DNA from: Pseudomonas rustica
Lineage (GTDB): Bacteria > Pseudomonadota > Gammaproteobacteria > Pseudomonadales > Pseudomonadaceae
Reading direction: 5' to 3'
Length of the DNA stretch: 64,000 bases
NCBI RefSeq assembly: GCF_018336155.1
Contig: NZ_JAGYHF010000003.1
Location: 1-64,000, forward strand
The translations under genes were made by a program, and so were the position numbers. Shown piece by piece: positions 46,650 to 56,666 of this stretch (the first letter of the stretch is position 1; every line of letters starts with the position of its first letter). Below the pieces are notes generated by a model. It searched no databases and was not told the DNA's origin. It saw nothing but the letters and a program-made list of their open reading frames with translations.

Positions 46650-46979
46650 ATGAGCCAAGGTATTGAATTTAATCGGTTGATGATGGACATGAAGGCCATG
46701 AAAATGGACGCCATGTCTTCGCCGAAGACCACTTCCGCCGTGCCGGAAATGGCTGGCAGCAGCTTTTCCGACATGCTCGGTCAGGCCATCAACAAAGTCA
46801 GCGATACCCAGCAGGCGTCCACTCAGTTGGCCAATGCTTTCGAAGTCGGCAAGACCGGCGTTGACCTGACTGACGTGATGATCGCTTCGCAAAAAGCCAG
46901 CGTGTCGTTCCAGGCTCTGACCCAGGTGCGCAACAAACTGGTTCAGGCGTATCAAGACATCATGCAGATGCCGGTTTAA
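46650..46979 (+). CDS. fliE: flagellar hook-basal body complex protein FliE
   Basis: This 109-residue protein links the MS ring to the rod. It is helical, with [20 protein letters not shown] and the conserved C-terminal [20 protein letters not shown]. It is the first gene of fliEFGHIJ. Confidence 0.96.
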   Translation: MSQGIEFNRLMMDMKAMKMDAMSSPKTTSAVPEMAGSSFSDMLGQAINKVSDTQQASTQLANAFEVGKTGVDLTDVMIASQKASVSFQALTQVRNKLVQAYQDIMQMPV

Positions 46980-46994
46980 GGACGAGATTGAGTC

Positions 46995-48779
46995 ATGGCA
47001 GAAGCAGTCGCCGATAACGTTCCGGCCAAGGCCACCCCGATAGACGGCAAACCGCCGTTGTTCGGCTTGTCCTTCCTGGAAAACCTCTCCGAGATGACCA
47101 TGCTGCGTCAGGTGGGCCTGTTGGTCGGCCTGGCAGCGAGCGTGGCGATTGGCTTCGCCGTGGTGCTGTGGTCGCAGCAGCCGGATTACCGTCCGTTGTA
47201 CGGCAGCCTTGCCGGCATGGACGCCAAGCAGGTCATGGACACCCTGGCCGCCGCTGACATTCCTTACAACGTCGAACCGAACTCCGGCGCCTTGCTGGTC
47301 AAGGCCGAAGACCTGTCCCGTGCGCGGATGAAACTCGCTGCCGCTGGTGTCACTCCCAGCGACGGCAATATCGGTTTCGAAATCCTCGACAAGGAACAGG
47401 GTCTGGGCACCAGCCAGTTCATGGAAGCGACCCGTTATCGTCGCGGCCTCGAAGGCGAACTGGCACGCACCATTTCCAGCCTGAACAACGTCAAGGGTGC
47501 CCGCGTGCACCTGGCGATTCCGAAAAGCTCGGTGTTCGTCCGTGATGAACGCAAGCCAAGCGCTTCGGTTCTGGTCGAGCTGTACTCCGGTCGTTCGCTG
47601 GAGCCGGGTCAGGTGATTGCGATCATCAACCTGGTCGCGACTTCCGTTCCCGAGTTGAGCAAATCGCAGATCACCGTCGTTGACCAGAAGGGCACCTTGC
47701 TCTCGGATCAGGCGGAAAACTCCGAAATGACCATGGCCGGCAAGCAGTTCGATTACAGCCGCCGCATGGAAAGCATGCTCACCCAGCGCGTACACAACAT
47801 TCTGCAACCGGTGCTGGGCAACGATCGCTACAAGGCTGAAGTCTCGGCCGATATCGATTTCAATGCCGTCGAATCCACCGCCGAGCAGTTCAACCCGGAT
47901 CAACCGGCGTTGCGCAGCGAGCAGTCGGTCAACGAACAACGTACCGCCAGCAATGGCCCGCAAGGTGTGCCGGGTGCCTTGAGCAACCAGCCGCCGTCGC
48001 CAGCCTCGGCACCGCAGACCACCGCCAATGCCGCCGCGCCGGCTGCCATGGTGCAACCGGGTCAGCCACTGGTGGATGCCAACGGTCAGCAGATCATGGA
48101 TCCGGCCACCGGCCAGCCAATGCTCGCGCCATACCCGGCAGACAAGCGTCAACAATCCACCAAGAACTTCGAGCTCGACCGTTCGATCAGCCACACCAAA
48201 CAGCAGCAGGGTCGCCTGAATCGTCTGTCGGTGTCAGTGGTGGTCGACGATCAGGTCAAGGTCAACGCGGCCAACGGTGAAACCACCCGCGCGCCGTGGA
48301 CCGCCGACGAATTGGCGCGCTTCACCCGTCTGGTGCAGGACGCCGTCGGTTTCGACGCCAGCCGTGGCGACAGCGTCAGCGTGATCAACATGCCGTTCTC
48401 CGCTGAACGCGGTGAAGTGATTGCCGACATTCCGTTCTACTCTCAGCCATGGTTCTGGGACATCGTCAAACAAGTGCTGGGCGTGTTGTTCATCCTCGTG
48501 CTGGTGTTCGGCGTGCTGCGTCCAGTGCTCAACAACATCACCAACGGCGGCCGCAGCAAAGAGCTGGCGCTGGGCAGCGATGTCGAGCTCGGTGGCATGG
48601 GCGGTCTGGATGGCGAACTGGCCAACGACCGCGTCAGCCTCGGTGGTCCGCAATCCATTCTGCTGCCTAGCCCGAGCGAGGGTTATGACGCGCAGCTGAA
48701 TGCAATCAAGAGTCTGGTGGCAGAAGACCCGGGTCGCGTGGCCCAGGTCGTGAAAGAGTGGATTAACGCAGATGAGTGA
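46995..48779 (+). CDS. fliF: flagellar MS-ring protein FliF
   Basis: This 594-residue inner membrane protein has two transmembrane helices (about 45-65, VGLLVGLAASVAIGFAVVLW, and about 490-510, VLGVLFILVLVFGVL) flanking the periplasmic ring domains. The C-terminal tail binds FliG. A Pro/Ala/Gln-rich insert lies at about 325-375. Its last 8 bases overlap the fliG start. Confidence 0.97.
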   Translation: MAEAVADNVPAKATPIDGKPPLFGLSFLENLSEMTMLRQVGLLVGLAASVAIGFAVVLWSQQPDYRPLYGSLAGMDAKQVMDTLAAADIPYNVEPNSGALLVKAEDLSRARMKLAAAGVTPSDGNIGFEILDKEQGLGTSQFMEATRYRRGLEGELARTISSLNNVKGARVHLAIPKSSVFVRDERKPSASVLVELYSGRSLEPGQVIAIINLVATSVPELSKSQITVVDQKGTLLSDQAENSEMTMAGKQFDYSRRMESMLTQRVHNILQPVLGNDRYKAEVSADIDFNAVESTAEQFNPDQPALRSEQSVNEQRTASNGPQGVPGALSNQPPSPASAPQTTANAAAPAAMVQPGQPLVDANGQQIMDPATGQPMLAPYPADKRQQSTKNFELDRSISHTKQQQGRLNRLSVSVVVDDQVKVNAANGETTRAPWTADELARFTRLVQDAVGFDASRGDSVSVINMPFSAERGEVIADIPFYSQPWFWDIVKQVLGVLFILVLVFGVLRPVLNNITNGGRSKELALGSDVELGGMGGLDGELANDRVSLGGPQSILLPSPSEGYDAQLNAIKSLVAEDPGRVAQVVKEWINADE

Positions 48780-49791
48780 TAACCGAGCCGCCAGCGTCAA
48801 ACTGAACAAGGTCGACAAAGCCGCGATTCTGCTGCTGTCCCTGGGTTCGACCGATGCCGCACAAGTGTTGCGCCACATGGGTCCGAAAGAGGTTCAGCGG
48901 GTTGGCGTGGCCATGGCGCAGATGGGCAACGTCCATCGCGAGCAGGTCGAACAAGTGATGAGCGAGTTCGTCGACATCGTCGGCGACCAGACCAGTCTCG
49001 GCGTCGGCTCCGACGACTACGTGCGCAAAATGCTCACGCAAGCCTTGGGCGAAGACAAGGCCAACGGCCTGATCGACCGCATCCTGCTCGGTGGCAACAC
49101 CAGCGGCCTCGACAGCCTGAAGTGGATGGAGCCGCGCGCCGTTGCTGACGTGATCCGCTACGAACACCCGCAGATTCAAGCGATCGTGGTGGCCTACCTC
49201 GACCCCGATCAGGCCGGTGAAGTGCTTGGCAACTTCGACCACAAAGTGCGTCTGGACATCATCCTGCGCGTGTCGTCGTTGAACACCGTGCAGCCAGCGG
49301 CATTGAAAGAGCTGAACCAGATTCTCGAGAAGCAGTTCTCCGGCAACTCGAATGCCTCGCGCACCACCCTGGGTGGCATCAAGCGTGCGGCGGACATCAT
49401 GAACTTCCTCGACAGCTCGATCGAAGGCCAGCTCATGGACTCGATCCGCGAAGTCGACGAAGACTTGTCCGGTCAGATCGAAGACCTCATGTTCGTGTTC
49501 AACAACCTCGCCGATGTCGACGACCGTGGCATTCAGGCGTTGCTACGCGAAGTGTCTTCCGACGTGCTGGTGCTGGCCCTCAAGGGTTCGGACGAAGGCG
49601 TCAAAGAAAAGATCTTCAAGAACATGTCCAAGCGTGCCGCCGAATTGCTGCGCGACGACCTCGAAGCCAAAGGCCCGGTGCGCGTCAGCGACGTCGAAAC
49701 CGCACAGAAAGAAATCCTCACCATCGCCCGCCGTATGGCCGAAGCCGGAGAAATCGTCCTCGGTGGCAAGGGCGGCGAGGAAATGATCTAA
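48772..49791 (+). CDS. fliG: flagellar motor switch protein FliG
   Basis: This 339-residue C-ring protein couples the motor to stators. The N-terminal domain (LNKVDKAAILLLSLGSTDAA) binds FliF; the C-terminal torque helix with charged residues (DVLVLALKGSDEGVKEKIFK) is intact. It ends EEMI. It overlaps fliF by 8 bases and precedes fliH by 4. Confidence 0.97.
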   Translation: MSDNRAASVKLNKVDKAAILLLSLGSTDAAQVLRHMGPKEVQRVGVAMAQMGNVHREQVEQVMSEFVDIVGDQTSLGVGSDDYVRKMLTQALGEDKANGLIDRILLGGNTSGLDSLKWMEPRAVADVIRYEHPQIQAIVVAYLDPDQAGEVLGNFDHKVRLDIILRVSSLNTVQPAALKELNQILEKQFSGNSNASRTTLGGIKRAADIMNFLDSSIEGQLMDSIREVDEDLSGQIEDLMFVFNNLADVDDRGIQALLREVSSDVLVLALKGSDEGVKEKIFKNMSKRAAELLRDDLEAKGPVRVSDVETAQKEILTIARRMAEAGEIVLGGKGGEEMI

Positions 49792-49795
49792 GCCC

Positions 49796-50602
49796 ATGGA
49801 CAAGCATGACGAGTCTGTGACGGATCTGATCCGCGCCCGCGATGTTCGTGGTTTCGAATCCTGGGCGCTGCCGAGCTTCGACCCGCCAAAACCGGAACCC
49901 GAGCCAGAGCCCGAGCCTGAACCGCCGGAAATGGAAGAAGTGCCGCTGGACGAAGTCCAGCCACTGACCCTGGAAGAACTCGAAAGCATCCGTCAGGAGG
50001 CTTACAACGAGGGCTTTGCCATTGGCGAAAAGGAAGGTTTCCACAGCGCCACCCTCAAGGTGCGTCAGGAAGCCGAGGTCGCTCTGGCCGCCAAACTCGC
50101 CAGCCTTGAGCAGTTGATGGCCAACCTGTTCGAGCCGATCGCCGAGCAGGACACGCAGATCGAAAAGTCGCTGGTCGACCTCGTGCAACACATCACCAAA
50201 CAGGTGATTCAGCGCGAACTGGCCATCGATTCGACTCAGATCGAACACGTCATGCGCGACGCCCTCAAGCTGTTGCCGCTGGGCGTCGACAACGTGCGTC
50301 TGTACGTCAATCCGCAGGACTTCGAGCAGGCCAAAGCCCTGCGCGAACGTCATGAAGAAACCTGGCGCATCGTTGAAGACGAAGCGCTGCTGCCGGGCGG
50401 TTGCCGGGTCGAAACCGCGCACAGCCGCATCGACGCGAGCATCGAAACCCGCGTCGGTCAGGTCATGGCCAAACTGTTCGATCAGTTGCACGAACAGGCG
50501 TTGCACCCGGCAGACGCGGATCTGAGCCTGGATATTCCCGAAGACGTAAAACCGGCGGCCACTGCTGAAGAGCCGCTCGCGGACGTCCCCGATGCGCCTT
50601 GA
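49796..50602 (+). CDS. fliH: flagellar assembly protein FliH
   Basis: This 268-residue stator of the export ATPase FliI has a Pro-Glu repeat tract near residues 32-44 ([16 protein letters not shown]), then a helical domain rich in Glu/Gln ([15 protein letters not shown]), and a C-terminal FliH domain ([11 protein letters not shown] near the end). It overlaps fliI by 11 bases. Confidence 0.94.
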   Translation: MDKHDESVTDLIRARDVRGFESWALPSFDPPKPEPEPEPEPEPPEMEEVPLDEVQPLTLEELESIRQEAYNEGFAIGEKEGFHSATLKVRQEAEVALAAKLASLEQLMANLFEPIAEQDTQIEKSLVDLVQHITKQVIQRELAIDSTQIEHVMRDALKLLPLGVDNVRLYVNPQDFEQAKALRERHEETWRIVEDEALLPGGCRVETAHSRIDASIETRVGQVMAKLFDQLHEQALHPADADLSLDIPEDVKPAATAEEPLADVPDAP

Positions 50603-51950
50603 ACGCACCAGTTTCGCCAAGCGCCTGAGCAGCTATGCCGAGGCCGTCGAAATTGCCGGGGCGCCGATTCTTGAAGGTCGCCTGCTGCGCATGGTCGGCC
50701 TCACCCTCGAAGCCGAAGGCCTGCGCGCCGCCATGGGCACGCGCTGCCTGGTGATCAACGACGACAGCTATCACCCCTCGCAGGTGGAAGCGGAAGTCAT
50801 GGGTTTCTCCGGTAGCAAAGTTTTTCTGATGCCGGTCGGCAGTGTCGCCGGCATCGCCCCGGGCGCCCGCGTGGTGCCGCTCGCCGACACCGGACGTTTG
50901 CCGATGGGCATGAGCATGCTCGGTCGCGTGCTGGATGGCGCCGGTCGTGCGCTGGACGGCAAGGGCGGCATGAAAGCCGAAGACTGGGTGCCGATGGACG
51001 GCCCGACGATCAACCCGCTCAACCGTGACCCGATCAGCGAACCGCTGGACGTCGGCATTCGTTGCATCAACGGTTTGCTGACGGTGGGGCGTGGTCAGCG
51101 TCTCGGTCTGTTCGCCGGTACTGGTGTTGGTAAATCCGTGCTGCTGGGCATGATGACCCGCTTCACCGAAGCCGACATTATCGTCGTCGGGCTGATCGGT
51201 GAGCGCGGTCGAGAAGTTAAGGAATTCATCGAGCACAGCCTCGGTGAAGAAGGTCTCAAGCGCTCGGTAGTCGTCGCCTCTCCGGCGGACGATGCGCCGC
51301 TGATGCGTCTGCGCGCGGCGATGTACTGCACGCGCATCGCCGAGTATTTTCGCGACAAGGGCAAGAACGTCCTGCTGCTGATGGATTCGCTGACCCGTTT
51401 CGCTCAGGCCCAGCGGGAAATCGCTCTGGCCATCGGCGAGCCGCCAGCGACCAAGGGTTATCCGCCATCGGTGTTCGCCAAGCTGCCGAAACTGGTGGAG
51501 CGCGCCGGTAATGCGGAGAAGGGCGGGGGTTCGATTACCGCGTTCTACACTGTGTTGTCGGAAGGCGATGACCAGCAGGATCCGATTGCCGACTCGGCGC
51601 GAGGCGTGCTCGACGGCCACATCGTGTTGTCGCGGCGTCTGGCCGAGGAAGGTCATTACCCGGCCATCGATATCGAAGCGTCGATCAGCCGGGTGATGCC
51701 GGCCGTGGTCTCGGTTGAGCACATGCAGCGTGCGCAGTATTTCAAGCAGTTGTGGTCGCGCTATCAGCAGAGCCGCGACTTGATCAGCGTGGGTGCCTAC
51801 GTTGCCGGTGGCGATCGCGAAACCGATCTGGCGATCTCCCTGCACCCGCAGTTGGTGCGCTACCAGCGTCAGGGGCTCAACGACAAAATCAACATGGGTG
51901 AAAGCCAGGCCTACCTGGAAACCCTGTTCGCCCCAGCGGCGGGCGGGTAA
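50592..51950 (+). CDS. fliI: flagellar export ATPase FliI
   Basis: This 452-residue F1-beta-like ATPase powers type III export. Walker A is [16 protein letters not shown]; Walker B is [16 protein letters not shown]. The [12 protein letters not shown] segment and the C-terminal helical domain are conserved. It overlaps the end of fliH. Confidence 0.97.
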   Translation: MRLERTSFAKRLSSYAEAVEIAGAPILEGRLLRMVGLTLEAEGLRAAMGTRCLVINDDSYHPSQVEAEVMGFSGSKVFLMPVGSVAGIAPGARVVPLADTGRLPMGMSMLGRVLDGAGRALDGKGGMKAEDWVPMDGPTINPLNRDPISEPLDVGIRCINGLLTVGRGQRLGLFAGTGVGKSVLLGMMTRFTEADIIVVGLIGERGREVKEFIEHSLGEEGLKRSVVVASPADDAPLMRLRAAMYCTRIAEYFRDKGKNVLLLMDSLTRFAQAQREIALAIGEPPATKGYPPSVFAKLPKLVERAGNAEKGGGSITAFYTVLSEGDDQQDPIADSARGVLDGHIVLSRRLAEEGHYPAIDIEASISRVMPAVVSVEHMQRAQYFKQLWSRYQQSRDLISVGAYVAGGDRETDLAISLHPQLVRYQRQGLNDKINMGESQAYLETLFAPAAGG

Positions 51951-51956
51951 CCGGTC

Positions 51957-52409
51957 ATGGCTGCCGTCAGTCGAGCCGCGCGTCTGGCGCCGGTGGTGGA
52001 CATGGCTGAAAAAGCCGAGAAAACCGCCGTGCAGCGCCTCGGTTACTTTCAGGGCCAGGTGAAGGTGGCCGAAAGCAAACTCGCCGACCTTAATGCCTTT
52101 CGTCTGGATTATTCCGAGCAGTGGATCGTGCGCGGCAGCACTGGCGTGACCGGGCAGTGGTTGCTGGGTTTTCAGGGGTTTCTGGCGCAACTCGACACGG
52201 CTGTTGATCAGCAGCGGCAGAGTCTGAACTGGCACCAGAACAATCTGGATAAGGCGCGCGAGGCCTGGCAACAGGCGTTTGCCAAGGTCGAAGGCTTGCG
52301 CAAACTGGTGCAGCGCTACCGCGAAGAAGCCCAGCGGCTTGAAGACAAGCGCGAGCAGAAATTGCTCGACGAATTGTCGCAGCGCCTGCCACGGCATGAA
52401 CCCTTCTAA
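51957..52409 (+). CDS. fliJ: flagellar export protein FliJ
   Basis: This 150-residue coiled-coil protein inserts into the FliI ring. It is long-helical throughout with heptad-like Leu/Ala spacing (LAPVVDMAEKAEKTAVQRLG, and EEAQRLEDKREQKLLDELSQ). It is last in fliEFGHIJ; a REP doublet follows. Confidence 0.92.
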   Translation: MAAVSRAARLAPVVDMAEKAEKTAVQRLGYFQGQVKVAESKLADLNAFRLDYSEQWIVRGSTGVTGQWLLGFQGFLAQLDTAVDQQRQSLNWHQNNLDKAREAWQQAFAKVEGLRKLVQRYREEAQRLEDKREQKLLDELSQRLPRHEPF

Positions 52410-52425
52410 AGATGTACTCAATCCC

Positions 52426-52515
52426 CTGTGGGAGCGGGCTTGCTCGCGAAAGCGGTGTTTCAGTGACATTTTCATTAACTGACACTCCGCTTTCGCGAGC
52501 AAGCCCGCTCCCACA
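52426..52515. repeat. inverted REP doublet after fliJ
   Basis: TGTGGGAGCGGGCTTGCTCG and its inverse complement bracket a short spacer. It separates fliJ from the regulatory trio. Confidence 0.9.
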
Positions 52516-52598
52516 TTTGTTCCTGCGTCGCGCCTTGCCCCGAGGTCAGTCAGATGCTAAACCTTGTACACGTTCGTCAATGACAAGGAAGCCAGTCA

Positions 52599-52904
52599 AT
52601 GTCAGTCGTTGCAGAAGTCTCACCGGATGGGAAAAAGCTCAGAATCTCGGTCAAAGGCCGATTCGATTTCGGCAAACATCAGGAATTTCGCAATTCCTAT
52701 GAACGGGTCGACCCCGAGCCAAACTCCTACGAGCTGGATCTGAAAGAGACCACTTATCTGGACAGTTCCGCGCTCGGGATGCTGCTGCTCCTGCGTGATC
52801 ACGCGGGAGGTGATGATTCGGATATTCGGGTGGTCAACCCCAACTCCGACGTGCGCAAAATCCTCGCCATCTCCAATTTCGACAAACTCTTCGACATCAC
52901 GTGA
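52599..52904 (+). CDS. hsbA: STAS anti-sigma factor antagonist, HsbA-like
   Basis: This 101-residue STAS-domain protein has the phosphorylatable Ser in TTYLDSSALGMLLLL and a conserved FDFGKHQEFRNSY segment. Together with the next two genes it forms a set equivalent to HsbA-HsbR-HptB of P. aeruginosa, where HsbA binds the anti-sigma factor FlgM or a diguanylate cyclase according to its phosphorylation state. The GTGA/near overlap with the next gene shows coupling. Confidence 0.8.
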   Translation: MSVVAEVSPDGKKLRISVKGRFDFGKHQEFRNSYERVDPEPNSYELDLKETTYLDSSALGMLLLLRDHAGGDDSDIRVVNPNSDVRKILAISNFDKLFDIT

Positions 52905-52909
52905 CGGCC

Positions 52910-54613
52910 ATGCAGGCGCAAGAGCCTCTGACCATCCTGATCGCCGAAGACAGCGCCGCCGATCGCCTGTTGTTGTCGACCATCGTCCGCCGTCAAGGCC
53001 ACGAAGTGCTGGCGGCCGCAAACGGTGCCGAAGCCGTCGAATTGTTCCGTCAGCAGCAGCCACAACTGGTGCTGATGGACGCGATGATGCCGGTGATGGA
53101 CGGCTTCGAAGCGGCGCGGCAGATCAAACTGCTGGCGGGCGAAACGCTGGTGCCGATCATCTTCCTGACCTCGCTCAGCGAAAGTGAAGCACTGGTGCGT
53201 TGCCTGGAGGCGGGCGGCGACGACTTTCTGGCGAAGCCCTACAACCAGATCATCCTTGCCGCCAAAATCAAGGCGATGGATCGCTTGCGCCGCCTGCAAG
53301 ACACCGTGCTGCAGCAACGCGACCTGATCGCCAAACACCACGATTACCTGCTCAACGAACAGCGCGTGGCCAAAGCGGTGTTCGACAAGGTCGCGCACTC
53401 CGGTTGTCTCAGCGCGCCGAACATTCGCTACCTGCAATCGCCTTACGCGCTGTTCAACGGCGACCTGCTGCTGGCGGCGTATACGCCGGCGGGCGACATG
53501 CATGTGCTGCTCGGCGATTTCACCGGCCATGGGTTGCCGGCAGCGGTGGGCGCTATGCCGCTTGCCGAAGTGTTTTACGGGATGACCGCCAAGGGCTACG
53601 GCCTGGCGGAAACCCTGCGCGAGATGAACGCCAAGCTCAAACGTATCCTGCCGGTCGACATGTTCTGTTGCGCCACGTTGCTGTGCCTGAGTTCGCTGCG
53701 GCGCTCGGTGGAAGTGTGGAACGGCGGCATGCCTGACGGTTATCTGCACAGGCTCGCGACGGGTGAGCGGGTTCCGCTGAAAGCACGGCATTTACCGCTC
53801 GGCGTGTTGAGCGCGCAGGCCTTTGATGACAGCACCGAAGTGCATGCGATGGCCGTCGATGATCGGGTGTTTCTGCTGTCCGACGGCGTCATCGATACCA
53901 GCGATGCCAATGATCAGCTGTTCGGTGTCGAGCGCTTGCAGCAAGTGTTTGCCGCCAATCGTGAGCCTGACCGGTTGTTCGAGGACATCGAGCAGGCGCT
54001 GCGGGATTTTCGTGGCGAGGCGCGCGACGATGTCAGCATGGTTGAAGTCAGCCTGCTTGCGCCGGCGCAGCTCAAACCAACGGCTCCGGTGTATTCCGAC
54101 AGCGGCCAGTCATGCCCGCTCGATTGGTCAGTGAGTTTCGAGTTTCGCGGTGCCACGCTCAAGCGCTTCAACCCTTTGCCGTACCTGTTGCAGTTGCTGC
54201 TGGAAGTGCATGGCCTGCGCGGGCAGAGCGGCGCGTTGTACAGCGTGCTCGCCGAGTTGTATTCCAATGCGCTGGAACATGGCGTGCTCGGTCTCGATTC
54301 CAGTCTCAAGCGCGATGCGGCGGGGTTCGCGCGCTATTACGAACAACGCAATACGCGGCTGGAAGCGTTGCAGGACGGCTACGTGCGCGTGCATTTGCAG
54401 ATCACGCCGCAAGAGCAGGGCGGTTGTCTGGTGATTCGCGTTGAGGACAGCGGCAAGGGTTTTGATGTGGCGCGGGTGATGGAGCGGCCGCTGGAAAATG
54501 TCCGTTTGTCGGGACGTGGGGTCAGCCTGGTGCGGCAACTGGGGCGTAACGCCAGTTGGTCGGACGAAGGTCGTAGTGCCCGCGTGGAGTTTTTCTGGGA
54601 GGTTCAGGCATAA
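52910..54613 (+). CDS. hsbR: response regulator with PP2C phosphatase and kinase domains, HsbR-like
   Basis: About 567 residues with three modules: a receiver domain (TILIAEDSAADRLLLSTIV; Asp in LVLMDAMMPVMDG), a SpoIIE/PP2C phosphatase (LLGDFTGHGLPAA, FLLSDGVIDT, DDVSMVEV) and a C-terminal RsbW-like ATPase domain (LAELYSNALEHGVLG, then VEDSGKGFD and GRGVSLVRQL). It should both dephosphorylate and phosphorylate the STAS partner encoded just upstream. The ATG at 52910 or the GTG at 52901 may be the start. Confidence 0.85.
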   Translation: MQAQEPLTILIAEDSAADRLLLSTIVRRQGHEVLAAANGAEAVELFRQQQPQLVLMDAMMPVMDGFEAARQIKLLAGETLVPIIFLTSLSESEALVRCLEAGGDDFLAKPYNQIILAAKIKAMDRLRRLQDTVLQQRDLIAKHHDYLLNEQRVAKAVFDKVAHSGCLSAPNIRYLQSPYALFNGDLLLAAYTPAGDMHVLLGDFTGHGLPAAVGAMPLAEVFYGMTAKGYGLAETLREMNAKLKRILPVDMFCCATLLCLSSLRRSVEVWNGGMPDGYLHRLATGERVPLKARHLPLGVLSAQAFDDSTEVHAMAVDDRVFLLSDGVIDTSDANDQLFGVERLQQVFAANREPDRLFEDIEQALRDFRGEARDDVSMVEVSLLAPAQLKPTAPVYSDSGQSCPLDWSVSFEFRGATLKRFNPLPYLLQLLLEVHGLRGQSGALYSVLAELYSNALEHGVLGLDSSLKRDAAGFARYYEQRNTRLEALQDGYVRVHLQITPQEQGGCLVIRVEDSGKGFDVARVMERPLENVRLSGRGVSLVRQLGRNASWSDEGRSARVEFFWEVQA

Positions 54614-54644
54614 TCCGCGCAATTCTTGATCAAGGAGTGAACAA

Positions 54645-54992
54645 GTGACTGACCCACATGTGGATCGCGACGTACTCGATACTTTGCGTGACGTCATGGA
54701 GGAAAACTATCCGGATTTGCTGGATACCTTCCTGACGGATTCCGAAAGTCGCTTGCAGGAGCTGCAAGCGACCGCCGATGCCGAAAAGCTGTCGGAGGTC
54801 GCTCACAGCTTGAAGGGCAGCGCGAGCAACATGGGCGCTGTTCGCCTGGCCGAGTTGTGCCAGGCGCTGGAGTCGGACGCCAGACACAAAAGTCCCGCTG
54901 AAATCGTCAAACTGGTCGCTGAAATCAGCCTCGAATTTGATGGCGTTCGCCCGGTTTACGAAAGCGAACGGCAGCACACGCATACTCATTGA
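54645..54992 (+). CDS. hptB: histidine phosphotransfer protein, HptB-like
   Basis: This 115-residue HPt domain has the phospho-His in VAHSLKGSASNMGAVRLAEL. In P. aeruginosa HptB relays phosphate from several hybrid kinases to HsbR. The GTG start has AAGGAG upstream. An unusual tail (ESERQHTHTH) ends the protein. It lies 31 bases after hsbR. Confidence 0.82.
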   Translation: MTDPHVDRDVLDTLRDVMEENYPDLLDTFLTDSESRLQELQATADAEKLSEVAHSLKGSASNMGAVRLAELCQALESDARHKSPAEIVKLVAEISLEFDGVRPVYESERQHTHTH

Positions 54993-55097
54993 ACCGGCCG
55001 CCGGACGCTTTTCTCAAGCGTTCGGCGAAACTGGCCCGGCACTTGCAATCAATTTTCTCAACTGTACTTACGAGCCCCGTGCAGCGGAGACCGTTTC

Positions 55098-56459
55098 ATG
55101 CCTGCGACCCCCAATATCCTTCTTCAGAATGCCGCTCAGGCCAAGGCGCAAGCTGCCTCGGCCAAATCGTCGGCGATGGCCGCAGAGCCTGTAGATAAAG
55201 CCTCCAGCTTCGCCAAAGTGTTCGCCGATCAGGGTGCGAACAAGCCTGTTGTCAGCACCGATAACCCGGCGAAAACCGCGCGCGACAAAGCCGCTGACAG
55301 CGCTGGCAAGAAAGACCTCGCCAAGGATCAATCTGCCGCCCCGGCTCCGGCGGTTGCCGATAGCGGCAATGCCTTGCCTGCCGACAAATCCGCGGCGGCC
55401 GATGACGCCGCTGCCAGCGATGACACTACCGATCCTGCGCAAACGCCGGTCGCCGACGCCAGCGTGACTGATCCTGCGCTTGATCCGGCATTGGCCGTCG
55501 CCGTGCAACCGGTGGCTGCGCCTGTGGTGCCAGCCCCGGTTGCTGCTGCACCGGCGCAACCTGAAGTCGAAACACCAGCAGTCGCCGTGTTGCCAGCAGT
55601 CAAAGACCCGGCGGCCTCGACCGATAGCGATTTCGACCCGGCAGCCGATCCGCTCGATTCGATGCCGGCGGTGCGTTTGGCGATGGAGCAGGGCGGGCAT
55701 ATTTCCGCTGCCAGCCAGGCGCAACCGAAAACCACCTCGGCACAGGCTCAGGCTGACGGCGAATTGACCTCGGCGCAGAACTTCGCCGCCGGCATGGCCA
55801 GTATGCTCGACGTGCAAGCCGACAAGGACAGCACCAGTCAGGGCGGTGACAAAGCGTTCAGCGGACTGATCGATGACGGCCTCAAAGACCTCAAGACTGC
55901 GACCAGCGATACCCGCGTTGATGATTTCGCCAACCGTCTCGCTGCGTTGACGCAGGCTGCCACACCAAAAACCGCGAACGCCGTGCCGGTGAATCAACCG
56001 ATCGCCATGCATCAGAACGGCTGGACGGAAGAAGTGGTCAACCGCGTCATGTACCTGTCCAGCGCCAATCTGAAGGCGGCGGACATTCAGCTGCAACCGG
56101 CCGAGCTGGGGCGGCTGGATATCCGCGTGAATCTGGTGCCGGATCAGCAGACGCAAGTGACGTTCATGAGTGCGCATCCGAGCGTGCGAGAGGCGCTCGA
56201 CAGCCAGATGCACCGACTGCGCGAGATGTTCACGCAGCAGGGCATGGGCCAGGTTGACGTAAATGTGTCTGACCAGAGTCGTGGTTGGCAGGGCCAGCAA
56301 GGTCAGGAACAGGCGCAGCAGGGGCAGAGCGGGCGCACCAGCGCGGCGGGTGGTCGTCTGGATTCGGCGGATGATGAAATTGCCCCGGTCAGCGCGGCCG
56401 AGATTGCTGCCAATACCACCAGTGTGATCGGCAGCAGTGCCGTCGACTATTACGCCTGA
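55098..56459 (+). CDS. fliK: flagellar hook-length control protein FliK
   Basis: This 453-residue protein has a low-complexity Ala/Asp/Pro-rich ruler region (about 1-290) and a conserved C-terminal Flg_hook domain (about 305-400, ADIQLQPAELGRLDIRVNLV and VTFMSAHPSVREALDSQ) that switches FlhB specificity. A Gln/Gly-rich tail follows. The start is ATG at 55098. Confidence 0.92.
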   Translation: MPATPNILLQNAAQAKAQAASAKSSAMAAEPVDKASSFAKVFADQGANKPVVSTDNPAKTARDKAADSAGKKDLAKDQSAAPAPAVADSGNALPADKSAAADDAAASDDTTDPAQTPVADASVTDPALDPALAVAVQPVAAPVVPAPVAAAPAQPEVETPAVAVLPAVKDPAASTDSDFDPAADPLDSMPAVRLAMEQGGHISAASQAQPKTTSAQAQADGELTSAQNFAAGMASMLDVQADKDSTSQGGDKAFSGLIDDGLKDLKTATSDTRVDDFANRLAALTQAATPKTANAVPVNQPIAMHQNGWTEEVVNRVMYLSSANLKAADIQLQPAELGRLDIRVNLVPDQQTQVTFMSAHPSVREALDSQMHRLREMFTQQGMGQVDVNVSDQSRGWQGQQGQEQAQQGQSGRTSAAGGRLDSADDEIAPVSAAEIAANTTSVIGSSAVDYYA

Positions 56460-56476
56460 CGGGTTGTAGCGACACC

Positions 56477-56553
56477 AAAAGATCGCAGCCTTCGGCAGCT
56501 CCTACAGGGTGTACACATCCAATTGTAGGAGCTGCCGAAGGCTGCGATCTTTT
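56477..56553. repeat. inverted repeat, AAAAGATCGCAGCC type
   Basis: AAAAGATCGCAGCCTTCGGC... is mirrored by GCCGAAGGCTGCGATCTTTT, giving a stem of about 30 bp around a 17-base loop. It could act as the fliK terminator. Single arms of the same family occur at 4738 and 9272. Confidence 0.85.
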
Positions 56554-56600
56554 GCTTTTCAGTCCTGTTGATCCAGGCGCCGATCCCCGGCCGACACTTC

Positions 56601-56616
56601 TGGCATAACACTTGCT
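56601..56616 (+). promoter_or_regulatory. sigma-54 promoter of the fliL operon
   Basis: TGGCATAACACTTGCT has GG (56602-56603) and GC (56614-56615) at the 12-base spacing, 51 bases before fliL. Confidence 0.8.
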
Positions 56617-56666
56617 CTTGCCTTGCCGTGCGACTGTGAAAACCTGATTAGTGACGGATTATTGGC

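Noticed and set aside
50463..52514. 683-codon open frame on the minus strand opposite fliH, fliI and fliJ
   Set aside because: It lies entirely opposite conserved flagellar genes, has shadow-type composition rich in His, Arg and Gln, and no recognisable domain. High GC keeps such antisense frames open.
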